From Membranipora membranacea (taxonomy: Eukaryota > Bryozoa > Gymnolaemata > Cheilostomatida > Membraniporidae), in the NCBI GenBank assembly GCA_914767715.1, contig OU612070.1, forward strand, positions 4,481,501-4,545,500: a stretch of 64,000 nt of DNA, written 5' to 3'. The first letter of the stretch is position 1. Each line of letters starts with the position of its first letter. The position numbers and the translations under genes were made by a program. Under the pieces are notes generated by a model. The model was not told the origin of the DNA, did no database searches, and saw nothing but the letters and a program-made list of their open reading frames with translations. Below are positions 1-11,500 of the stretch, piece by piece.

Positions 1-1747
1 GCCACAACAATTAGGCTGCAAAAGGTTACCCATTAGGCCGCACTGGCAAAAAGGCCGCAGATTGCCCACAGCTGATCTAGACTGTATCACAATTATTTGT
101 CCTCATTGCCTATCATAAGAAAATATGTTTAGATCAAACTTTCTTCCTAATCATAATTTTCCACCTGTGAATCTCTCCCTTTACTTAAGGTTTCGGTCAT
201 CGTAGAATTTGGGTTCACAGTAGAATCGTTATATTTCCTGACCCTTTGTAGTTATTGGTGCCACTGTCCAAAGATCAACTTCAACTCAAATGAATTATTA
301 CTAATTAAGATAGTATGATTTTCATATTTTAAGAACAATAACAAACCTATGCTTATTGGCCAAGGGTTATTGTCGCCAATGAATATCATTTGCTTCTTGT
401 TTAACACTCTCACAAATCACAGAATGTGTATTGAGAAATAACTAAATATTTATGTATGGCAGCAACTATAGAAAGACCGCCTGTGCAAATTGTCAGTCAC
501 CTCTCATATTTTTCTTTGTCCAAGATAAAGGTTAGACCTGTGCTATAATGAAATGTTGAGTTTATGTTGTGATGCAGGGAGGCAGTTATACTATAGAATA
601 TAATTCTGGCATTATGACATATTGATAATGAATAAAACCATTCAAAATGGTAATTTTAAGCCAGTATGAGATTCATTAGATATTGATAATTATATATTGA
701 TATTGATAATCCAAAAAGTCATAAGTCCTACTCAGTACAAGGGTATTTGAGCTAAGAGCCTGTTCTCCCATCTTAGAAAGGTCATCGCCAAACAATTGAG
801 AGCTGCAGTCCCCTCTGTACACTAACAGTATGCATACACACCATCACGTTGTTCGACAGATGCGCTCATCAAGTTGCTCGTCCACTAATATTAGACTTTT
901 GATTAATAATACAGCCTAACAACACAACAAGAGATTTGCTTGACACGAATATCAACGCCTAACAACACAACAAGAGATTTGCTTGACACGAATATCAACC
1001 CTTGTCTAGTAAAGACTATCGAGAGCTTTCTAACTTAAAGGTTGAAATGCGTAAAATATGGATGCATCCGCTCTTCATATGCCATCAACAACTGGTATAC
1101 CTGAGGGAACCACCTTTCACCTTCATCCTCCCCCCCTTACATAGAGGGCTTGGTGCCTAGCATCAAACATGTAAAATATGCTGACGACTAAACAGTATAC
1201 TACCCAATTTATACACAGGATGTGACTATTACCAATTGACCAGTCTAAGAGCAACAGTTTCTATACCAACAAATCCTCTACAAGATGCAGCAAACTATGC
1301 CACATCATGGTGTCAGAAGAACATAAGCTGTTAAGTGCTGCTAATTCCATCACCATCATCTTCACTCTGTTAAAGTAGCTGTAGATTAGGCCAATAACTA
1401 CCGGTGATTCAGAAGTAACAGATAACTCCTCCGTCAAATTGCTAGGTGTTATATTGACAAAAGCCTGAAATCCACCAAACATGTAGACTCGATAATTAAA
1501 AACCTCAGACCCACATTTCATGACATATGTAAACTACCCAAGGCATTAGTCAGTAATGATAGCCTTCATGACTACATCTACACTGGTGGGGGATATGAGC
1601 TCGGCATTTGTAAATCATAGCTATCTTAAACATACTTGATAGATTTTTCTCCATTTAATACAGAGCGAACGGTAACAATTATTAATTAGGGATTGTTGCT
1701 GCTCTTTAATTCAAAAAACTTCTCTTGCTGTCCAAATGAAGCATGCA
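1..1747. other. Intergenic, no gene recognised
   Basis: No exon with convincing splice sites and no recognisable protein is visible on either strand. The 86-codon minus-strand ORF near 1261-1521 shows no recognisable domain and is probably chance. The only clear structure is a 43-bp tandem duplication at 914-999. Confidence 0.5.
914..999. repeat. 43-bp tandem duplication
   Basis: Two adjacent copies of a 43-bp unit (914-956 and 957-999) starting GCCTAACAACACAACAAG are identical by eye. This looks like a recent local duplication with no coding content. Confidence 0.9.
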
Positions 1748-3089
1748 GACACATTAGTTTGTGACCCAAACCAAGTTATATTGCAATGACAGGTAGACTC
1801 TCGAATACACCTAATATTTTCGCCACTTTTGCATAACGTCAAATATGTTCTGAGTTAATGATTGAAATTTCACATATTTTCTCACTGTTTCACAAAAAAA
1901 ATTCATTGTATGACGTGACGTAAAAAGTCAATTTAGACTAGTCATATAACAAGGAAAATCAAATTTTACAATGAAAGTTATCTCTAAGTATATATTCCAC
2001 CTGTTTTAAAATTTATTGCAATTAATTTGACTCCTCCACCTGCGTTGACAATAGGGGTGGAACGGATCAGGGTTAGGCAACCTCGGATCGGATATCGGAT
2101 CGGTCGATAAATTCAACCTCGGATCGGATCCGGATAACGCGTACAAACGCCAAGTCCAAACAGCTGTACTCTTGCACCATAATATACAGTTAAGGTCATT
2201 GAATACATGGATAAACAGCGTCAACAATCTTTTCCCTGAACCATTACCCTAATTTAAATGCGCATGTATCTGCTTGGATATAATACTTTACAAGGACCAA
2301 CTTATCACTCAAACAGCCACGGTGCAAGGAGCACACAAACAGTTTATTTGAAAGTATCATTTAATGAGTACAAAGATCTCTTGACTCAATATGCCAGGAT
2401 CACTCAAACCAATGAGGTTTAGTTCATTGCTCAAACCCCGATGTTTGTAATCACTGAGTTTGAACAAACTCCCTGCACATAGGATAGGAATTGTCCTCCT
2501 ACTTTGAAGAAGAGGATAACCTTGTACATTAAACTAGATAGTTTGTTACAGGGAACATCATTGGACAAAAATTATGTCCTTATTCACAACGATCTGAGTA
2601 AAGATGCTTCTCTCAATTTCAGCAGAAAAACACATCCATCAAATTTAATCACCAACAATATAATTAGCTATGAAAATAAGATAGGTATTGATTGCCTGTT
2701 GATCACCACTGAGTGCTTTCAGCCAAACTCCATTATCTAATCTGAACCACAAATTAATGACTATCATACTTCTTTCCTTGTCATTTTTTAGTGAGATAAA
2801 TGATGCTTAGTAAGTGTTGATTAAAAACGTATCATCTCGGATCAGACATAACACATATCCGGATCCGGTTTGTGGTTGAATCCGAGGTCAAATATCCGAA
2901 ATTCAACTCCAACCTCAAGAAGTCGTTCCACCCCTAGTTGACAACAACAGCGTTTTCTGCCTCATTTCCTCTCTAAAATGACACAATGTCATCGAATCAA
3001 GACTTAGTTCAGATATTCATTTCCAGTAGCTCGGTAGCTTTCCAACAGTATATGATACGTTGATATTCGGATCGGTCTTTGACACTACC
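1748..3089. mobile_element. Second, deleted copy of the TTAA foldback element
   Basis: Positions about 1773-1845 match the left arm of the complete element at 17967-19367 (near 18400-18480). From about 1855 onward the sequence matches its right arm, so the centre has been lost. The right end reads GGTCTTTGACACTACC followed by TTAA (3090-3093), like the complete copy. The matching left terminus was not found, so this copy is truncated on the left and the left boundary is approximate. A hAT-like element (2052-2936) is inserted inside it. Confidence 0.75.
2052..2936. mobile_element. Non-autonomous hAT-like element with 8-bp target duplication
   Basis: The element starts TAGGGGTGGAACG and ends CGTTCCACCCCTA, a perfect 13-bp terminal inverted repeat. 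It is flanked by a perfect 8-bp duplication GTTGACAA (2044-2051 and 2937-2944). An 8-bp duplication with TAGGGGTG-type ends is characteristic of the hAT superfamily. Both ends carry repeats of CGGATCGGAT type next to the termini. No transposase ORF is present; the ORFs inside are short and unrecognisable. It sits inside the truncated TTAA element, giving the relative order of insertion. Confidence 0.9.
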
Positions 3090-3093
3090 TTAA

Positions 3094-3400
3094 GATGTTA
3101 AAATTACAAAGTTCTCTAACAAAATAGTAATTAGTATTGTTTGCAAAACCGTCATTTTCGACGAAAGGCAGAATCGTATCAAAAAGTCTCTTTGTTACTA
3201 GTGCTCCTGCATTATTGCCTTTCATTTCACAACCATTTGCAAAAAAATTCCCCCTTTGCAGGAGGGTGGGCGCTGTAAGATGAAAATTACGACAGGGCGC
3301 GGAAAATTTAAAAAAAAACGCTGCGTGAAAAAAATGCTTTTTTTTCAATCACTACTGACCCGTTATGAACTTTTATACACTTCTTAGAGGTTGCTTCAGC
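3094..3400. other. Intergenic, nothing recognised
   Basis: A short AT-rich stretch between the TTAA element and the minisatellite. No gene or repeat was recognised. Confidence 0.5.
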
Positions 3401-4455
3401 ACCCCTCCCACACTCACCCCTCCCACACCCCTCCCACACTCACCCCTCCCACACTCACCCCTCCGACACTCACCCCTCCCACACTCACCCCTCCCACACC
3501 CCTCCCACACTCACCCCTCCCACACTCACCCCTCCGACACTCACCCCTCCCACACTCACCCCTCCCACACTCACCCCCCCCCCACACTCACCCTCCCACA
3601 CTCACCCCTCCCACACTCACCCCTCCCACACTCACCCCTCCCACACTCACCCCTCCCACACTCACCCTGCCCTCCCACACTCACCCCTCCCACACTCACC
3701 CTGCCCTCCCACACTCACCCCTCCCACACTCACCCCTCCCACACTCACCCCTCCCACACTCACCCCTCCCACACTCACCCCTCCCACACTCACCCCTCCC
3801 ACACTCACCCCTCCCACACTCACCCCTCCCACACTCACCCCTCCCACACTCACCCCTCCCACACTCACCCCTCCCACACTCACCCTCCCACACTCACCCC
3901 TCTCACACTCACCCCTCTCACACTCACCCTGCCCTGCTACATCACCCCTCCCACACTCACCCCTCCCACACTCACCCCTCCCACACTCACCCTCCCACAC
4001 TCACCCCTCCCACACTCACCCCTCCCACACTCACCCTCCCACACTCACCCCTCCCACACTCACCCTGCCCTCCCACACTCACCCCTCCCACACTCACCCT
4101 GCCCTCCCACACTCACCCCTCCCACACTCACCCCTCCCACACTCACCCCTCCCACACTCACCCCTCCCACACTCACCCCTCCCACACTCACCCCTCCCAC
4201 ACTCACCCCTCCCACACTCACCCCTCCCACACTCACCCCTCCCACACTCACCCCTCCCACACTCACCCCTCCCACACTCACCCTCCCACACTCACCCCTC
4301 TCACACTCACCCTGCCCTGCTACATCACCCCTCCCACACTCACCCCTCCCACACTCACCCCTCCCACACTCACCCTCCCACACTCACCCCTCCCACACTC
4401 ACCCCTCCCACACTCACCCTCCCACACTCACCCCTCCCACACTCACCCTGCCCTG
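3401..4455. repeat. 15-bp C-rich minisatellite with higher-order structure
   Basis: About 1 kb is built from a unit close to CCCCTCCCACACTCA, with occasional 14-bp units and variants. Rare variant blocks recur at an offset of about 0.38-0.40 kb: GCCCTGCTACATCACCC at 3931 and 4314, and CTGCCCTCCC near 3667 and 4065. This shows the array grew partly by duplicating a roughly 0.4-kb block. Long ORFs in several frames of both strands (Pro-Thr-Leu-His-Ser or Gly-Glu-Cys-Gly-Arg repeats) are by-products of the unit being a multiple of three. The strong purine/pyrimidine strand asymmetry may favour unusual DNA structure. Confidence 0.95.
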
Positions 4456-4779
4456 CCTGTCATTCACATGAAACACAATGATACAGACATGTACAAAATC
4501 AAATCATGAGGTAAAATGACGTCCTAAAACTCCAGAAGATTAGATAAACCGATATTTCTGCTGAGTTGATGTTTCTTGCAACATACTGCAGTCCTTACAC
4601 AGATCTGTTTTAGTATTTACAAAATAGGAAGTGCCAAAATTGTTACTCCAGTTGCAATTTTATCCCTGAAAGTTCTGTTGCAGCCTTTTGATTTGAGGTT
4701 GCGTAAAATGTGGCCTTTTTCAAAAAAAAAGGCTGCCCACCCATGCTATAGTATAGACCCTTCTAGACCCTGTGTTTTT
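4456..4779. other. Intergenic, nothing recognised
   Basis: Between the minisatellite and the start of the duplicated SLC5 upstream region. No exon or element was recognised. Confidence 0.5.
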
Positions 4780-5485
4780 CACTTTGAAAATGGTAACATA
4801 ATGCAATAATGTGCGTGTGCGAGTAAATTTAGTCGTTTTATTTATTGCAATGCAACTACTTTGATATGAACAGTTTTTTTTCCTTTCCTAAACACTGGGC
4901 AATGGGCGATGTGGTTGTGTCAGGAGTCGTCCCATATTTAAGGGCAATGGTCACCTTAGATTAGAGAAGTAGTTGAGATTTAGTTAATCTTATAATGATA
5001 AAAAGACCTCAGCACTATACAGACATCTCACATTGATGGACGAAATGTAACAGTGTCTGATAACCTTGACAAACTACAAACAAATGTAAGGTTCATGATT
5101 ATCGCTAGTTGAGCAGATGTTCTGGAGCTCACGATCTTCTAACTTGACTAGTTGTAGGCAACAGCTTACGCACAGCCCTTCACAGATAGCTCTAATGCCA
5201 CTGATAATTGTCCAGCAAAACACAAGAAAGTTAATTTCTCATGGCTGCAGAGTATTGGGGACGCTTTTTTTCTCTAGAAGACAGTAGGCGTGCAATGGAA
5301 TGGGTTTGGCTGATGGAAACTAGCGAACACTTCATTGTCTCTCACATATAAGCCAGATTATGAAATCTACAGATTTGTTTTGGTGGATGGATTGTGTTTG
5401 AAACCTTATATATGATGGAGCTAAGATCAAGGCTATCAATATTTATAAATCAACCAATAAAATCCATGACAATGACTGACAATAG

Positions 5486-5493
5486 TATAAAAG
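5486..5493 (+). promoter_or_regulatory. TATA box of the SLC5-type gene
   Basis: TATAAAAG lies about 100 bp before the start codon, which would put transcription initiation near 5515-5525 and give a short leader. The same box and flanking sequence are kept in the duplicated copy at 26283-26290. Assignment is by sequence and position only. Confidence 0.65.
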
Positions 5494-5594
5494 ACAAGGT
5501 ACATACTTATTCGTTGTCACATTCACTTTCACTTGCGTATACAAAACCCCTTCACTGATAGTATATATAATTTTGCTTTACTGAAATTTGCCCG

Positions 5595-8500
5595 ATGGCT
5601 TTAGATCCGGTTTATTTTCAATGGCCAGACTATGTTGTTCTGGCTATTGTGTTGCTGATGTCTGCGGCGATAGGCTTCTTCTATGCATTTACTGGGGGCA
5701 GACAGAAAACTACCAGAGAATATCTCTTTGCAGACAAAAACATACACTGGATTCCTGTTTCGTGTAGCTTACTTGCCAGGTATTTGAAATACTCGACTTA
5801 GTGATCAGATCTAAATATCGATGCAGATTGTATGTCATTTGTATTCGTTGCGTCTATTTTTTTTTATTTTGGGATGTAAAGACTAGGTGCAGGTCAGTGG
5901 GATTGAAGGAAAGAACTGTTTGATGTATGAACTGATGGGATATTGTATGTATATATATATATATATATATATGTATATTCAAATATTACTCTCTAATTTA
6001 TCAATTGAATATTATTTATTTTGTTTTCCTTCTTCTCATTATACAGTTACATTTCATCATTGACCATACTGTCCCTACCTGGTGAGATATACAGCTTTGG
6101 TACTATATTTCTGCTGCACATATTCTTCTGGCCGATTGGTATACTGATAGCCAGTAAATTTTACCTTCCAGTATTCCACAACTTAAAGCTAGTCAGCGTA
6201 TACAGGGTAAGTATGATCACTGCTAATTGTGTTTGTGTTTAATTTTTGGCATCGATAAGTTTTCTCGTTTTTGCAAACAATCTTCACTTCTCCATTTCAC
6301 AACCTTATGTAGGGGATTTGATGACCAAAAGCAGTGGGTCACATAACAACCGCTGGAGTATCCACAGTTGTGATATCCACAGTTGTGATATCCACAGTTG
6401 TGATATCCACAGTTGTGATATCGATTTCGGCTACTGAATATAATAGACCAATTTCCGGGACACCAACAACAAGCCAGTAACAGGATATGAATAAATGGCT
6501 TTTATAACACGGTGACACTTGGCTATGAATTCTTGAATGTGATTAATTGTCTATTTTGTTTGGTTTGGATAATGAATATTTCCCTCTCTTTGTTACAGTA
6601 TCTCGATCTGAGATTTGGTAAAGCGACGAAGTTAGCTGTGACCTGGTCATCTTTGGTGACAGCTGTATGTTTTAACTTGATAATAATATCACTGTGATAA
6701 AAATAACATTTATTCGAACAACGCCTCAGTAACCTATACTATGCACTTGCTACTATTTTCCCTACTGGTCATGGAAAAAATGGTAAATGATATCTAGTTT
6801 CTAATGGTAGTACTACGGTTGATTTACACACTTTCAGTTTTAGGAAGTGTTGTGTTGTGGCGTCTCTATCCAAGTGGATAACCAGTTGTTTTGGTTGAGT
6901 TACTATTTTGTTGCTGTTTAGTAAGAAACAAAAGATTGGGCTGCCCCTAAAGAGGGATGCAAGTTGCCCTAAATCCTCATACTGAGAATGTGATACATCC
7001 TAGAAAACTAGAATGCATCCTAGAGGTGATGCCATAGAAGACCCCCTAATCGTGGGTGTGCAGCAAGCTGCCAAAACTGAACTGGCACTAATCGGCCATT
7101 GGCAGTGACACTTTGACTTTAGCCAATAGGCCGAGAAGCTATTTTGTTACGCAATGTTAAGGTGAATTCCTGACAAATCATCTGGCGAATCCTTGAATAA
7201 TGCTCTCGGGACTTGGGTTTGGAAGTATGCCCCTTTTGATTTTCAGGGCGACACAGTTGAACATGTGTTTTTTATTTTCAGATGCTATTTTCTGGAATGG
7301 TCATCTATGGTCCCTCACTCTCAATTTCTGCAGGTATGATATTATAATGATAAGGAAACCCTCTAATTAGTACAAGTTTGGGAGGTTGTGAGAATGTCAG
7401 GTGACCAATTCTTCTTCTTAGCCTGTTAAGGTCCTTGGTAAGGTAAAAAACTGGGAAACTCAAGCGAAAGTGAAAGGATAAAGCAATTGCAAATGGACTA
7501 GTTTGAAAGCTTATCATAATTGTATATTTATTTTACTTAGTCAACTTATAAAGTATATCAGAAACTCAAGACCACCAATTTCACCATGTGACCTTCAAAA
7601 AATTCCGTTATGATGTCAGCAATAGAGCATTTTCGAAGGTTGAAGTTGTCGATGTTGTCACCATAAAAATCTGCAAATCTCCAAAATGCTGACATCATCA
7701 ATGATGATGCCCTTTTTGTAATGCTATAAATATAAGTTGGGGGTGGATATAGATATAAGTTGGAGGTGGATATAGATATAAGTTGGGGATGGAAGGGGGC
7801 AGGAGAACTGTGATCAAAAAGCAAAAAGCGTTTAAGTGAATTCCTTTAAAGCAGTTATTTTATTAAGACTGTGATTTAGGAGCTTTGTACAGGGCCTCAC
7901 TCTCGGGCTGTGTTTATAAGCAGGGCTTTGTGAGGTTGGTGTAGTAATGGCTCTTCTGATGCCTTTGATGGTAAATTTCTATTGCTAGGTAGAGACAATA
8001 ATGCTATTTAACATCTTTTTGGATTGTTTGTGGGGTTGGCTGTACCATGGGAGTAGGAGGTGGCTCAGTTGGTTAGAGTGCTTGACTTCAAGTGTTGAAG
8101 GCTGTGGGTTTGAGTCCCACTGCAGTCCACTGACTACTGGGGGTTGTGTGTGCTCCGACCGGCCTAGAAACCCGAGAGCAAATTGGTGCAGATGTTGCAG
8201 CCTCGCCCTTAATGCACCCCCCCCCCCCTATTTTGCCACCCTTTCTCCGGGATGTGGTGAGTGATGGAACCTTGCGATTTCAACCAACTTTTTCTTTAAA
8301 AAACTGATAAGCCGTGCCTAATTCTTTAGGCATTTCCCGTTTTTACTATGCTGAATCAAAGCAGTTTTGTATGTGGCATTTAAAAAAAAATTTCTGGCCA
8401 TAGTAATGGTCCTTTTGACAGCATGTTTGGCATTATTGAAAAGTGATGCCAAATGTATGGAACACCCGTTATTGTGGCCTGCTGACAAAGCAGAATCAGA

Positions 8501-11500
8501 ATGAAATATGTGTTGGTATGTGTTGGTAAGAATATTTTGTGGCATCTTGGTGAGGTTGATACAGTGAAAATAATATTTTACACCAGTGTTTCGCCACCCA
8601 GCTTTACTTAATGGGACATTTCTATTTCTATTATTTCTATACGTCAGATCCGATATTTGATTGCTATATAATGAAATTATTTTTGCATTTGTCAAAACAT
8701 GCTGTGCCAATGTTGGCGGGTTTTGATGAAAGCCGAAGACACCATTATAAGCAATGAAAATTAGGTCCATCATCATAATCATATTAATCATTCTGCTTTG
8801 ATATGCCTGTCTGATATAACAACAACCAATGTAGTTTTTTTATAGTATATTTGTAAGTGGAAAATTTATGACCTTTTAATAATGGATTTTGTTTGAGTGG
8901 TGAAAAAGCAACTCAAAGTTAACTTCAAAGTTCAAAGTTAAAAACCAGTGATTGATGAATATTGTATATGACATATCCTGGATTCAACTTTGTTCATCAT
9001 GGTAATTCTACCATCTTAATTTCCACATTTCAAAAACCAATAACACAGCAATTCAAATTCCTGTTTTAGACGAAATGGTTGCGTTCATCGTCGATTTTCC
9101 TGTTCTGTACAAATTAAACCCATATTACAACTTGTGTAGTAGCGTGCTTCCCAAGCAGTTTACATATTGGTATCATTTTTGATCATAATTAGCAGGTTTG
9201 TTCCTTGATATGATACTTCTGTACTCTCATTCTCTGTCAAATAGCATGACAATGTGATCGGATTATTTAGTACTAGGGAGTCCGGAGATTGAGCCTGAAT
9301 TTTCAGAATTAGGGTATTCACAACATTAATTATTTTTTATCCTCCTGCCGAACAAATTTACTTTCTCTTCACTTACATTTACATTTCCCCACGCTGCCAT
9401 TAAAACCTTGAAAAGTTATTGGACATCAAAGTTTAGATGTATAACTATATTATATTATGATATGGCTGACTTTTGTGAGAGGACCTAGACTGTTAGTTTT
9501 GAATTGCTGTCTTGTTTTAACTGGGTATTTTTTTCAATATTCTCTAATTTTACCGTTAGATTTCTCTTTCCTCTACAGTGACGGGCATCAATCTGTGGGT
9601 AGCTGTGGCCCTGATAACTGGTGTCGCTCTACTGTACACTATCATGGTGAGAATGGGATCAGTGAACATAATGTTGACGTGCTGCGCATTGTTATGATCC
9701 TTAACACTGAGTATTGTGTGTTGTGGTAGTAGATTGACATCTTGAATACCTCCTTCATCATGAGTAAGCTTTTGGAATCAAAGAACACTCAGATTTTCAG
9801 AGCCGACAATGCTTTAATTTACACCTAAGAATTTTCAACATGATTGGCGGTACTCACGATCACATTTGCTATTTTCACATGCTTTATGTGGTAAAGAGTT
9901 TCTAAATAGATAGGGAAAAAGTGAATAGATCTAGGATGAGTTGAAAAATCTTTTGAAAGTTTTTTGTGCTTTTTGTCTGTAAGTGTTTTGTGATTCTGCG
10001 GCACCATTGTCTCAGGACAGGAGTTGGAAGATGACTACAGAGTTTATGATATGCTTAACCTTCTATTCTTTAGGGAGGAATGAAGGCTGTATTATGGACT
10101 GATACTCTCCAGCTGATCATCATGTTTGTTGGTATAATTGGAGTGTTTATTGCGGGTGTGGTTCATGGAGGCGGACCTGCCGAGATCTACAGAGTAGCCA
10201 AGTTGAGTGGCAGATTGGATGTTCTTGAGTAAGTTTAAGTATCGATTAAGTAGTAATATCATATTTTGGGTAAAGATAAAGATTCACCATTGTGATCATA
10301 TTTATATGATTGGTTTGTGTAACCTAAAATAACCAAAGAATTATAAAATTCCCAACAGTTAACGATAATCAAATTTTTCTTCATAAAGACTAGAGTTCTT
10401 GAGGGAGGCAGTTCGGGAATGGAACATTATTTCTATGAGTACATTTATATGAGATATTTATGATACCACACAGCAGAGGGGATGCTTCTGATGTGATGAC
10501 GTAACATCTTATTAGTAACACTATGCTAACAATATTAACAAGGGATTCAAAATGTGATCACAGCGATGCGATATGATTATTTCTATTACTGCTTTCTGAC
10601 CTGATGATCGATGTGAAGCATAATATACAGCTGTATATTTGATTTTCAGGCCACACAAAATGTTTGATTTTGATCCAAGAGCGAGACACACACTATGGAA
10701 TCAAGCTGTGAATGGTGTTCTCACAGCTATCATCATATTTGGGATAACTCAGGTGTCTGTACAAAGAGCTCTATCTCTAAAAACCAGCTCTCAAATAGTC
10801 AGGTGAGACATAATTAGCAATGGAATAAAATATTTAATTCATTTAATCATCGCTCTATTTTTATTGTAATTATTTCTATTCTGAGAACATTGATAAGTCT
10901 TCTTCATATTGCTTTTGATAGAATATGCAGCAAATTTACCACAATATATATGCGGAATTGTACATCACAGTTTTAAAAAAATCTGTAATTTTGATTTCTG
11001 GGAATATTCAATTACCAGTTTGAAAACTCATACTTGTTCTTATTTCTCTGTAGAACATATTCTGTGACAGCATTGCTGTTTGCATTCTTCACTCTTATCT
11101 GCGGTCTGATGGGTCTTGTAATATTCGCATTCAACAAACACTGCGACCCAATAAAGAATGGCGAAATATTCAGTAAAGATCAGGTTCGTGTGATTAAATT
11201 TTGGAAGCTCAAAATATAAATAATCAACCATTTATGTGACTATGCCTGAACACGATCTACCTTAGACACATGAGATGTTAGGATTTCAATAATTAATTAA
11301 GCTTGGGAATGTCTGGATATGATTCCATCATTCCTCTAGTTTCAATCCCCTTGCTGGATCAGTTGCAGTGCGACAGATTTAGTCATGGATTTTAGAGAGT
11401 TATTATATGTTAAAGAATGAACATATTATGAACAAATTAATATGACCTGAGTTGTAACTTCTTCAAAGTTTATTTATTGCCTCATTGGCCAGGTGGAGTG

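Larger units (their letters stand above)
4780..6925 (+). repeat. Duplicated block, parent copy (SLC5 promoter and exons 1-3)
   Basis: This block matches 25640-27892 over the upstream sequence, TATA box, exons 1-3 and introns 1-2 and part of 3, with small indels. It includes about 800 bp upstream of the start codon. The match starts near TTTGAAAATGG and ends in intron 3 near AACCAGTTGTTTTGG. This copy belongs to the intact gene, so it is taken as the parent. Confidence 0.85.

Noticed and set aside
2006-2227. 73-codon minus-strand ORF in the hAT-like element
   Set aside because: It reads through repetitive subterminal sequence (SDPISDPRLPNPDP) and is too short for a transposase.
3365-4509. Overlapping ORFs of 368 and 372 codons plus minus-strand ORFs in the C-rich region
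   Set aside because: They are translations of a 15-bp tandem repeat in several frames at once, without splice or domain evidence.
8055-8125. tRNA gene
   Set aside because: A and B boxes are present but there is no complete cloverleaf, and the sequence continues into a SINE body with a related copy at 44458.
8318-8791. 157-codon minus-strand ORF
   Set aside because: It overlaps a fragment of the TTAA element and lies within an SLC5 intron; no domain or homology is evident.
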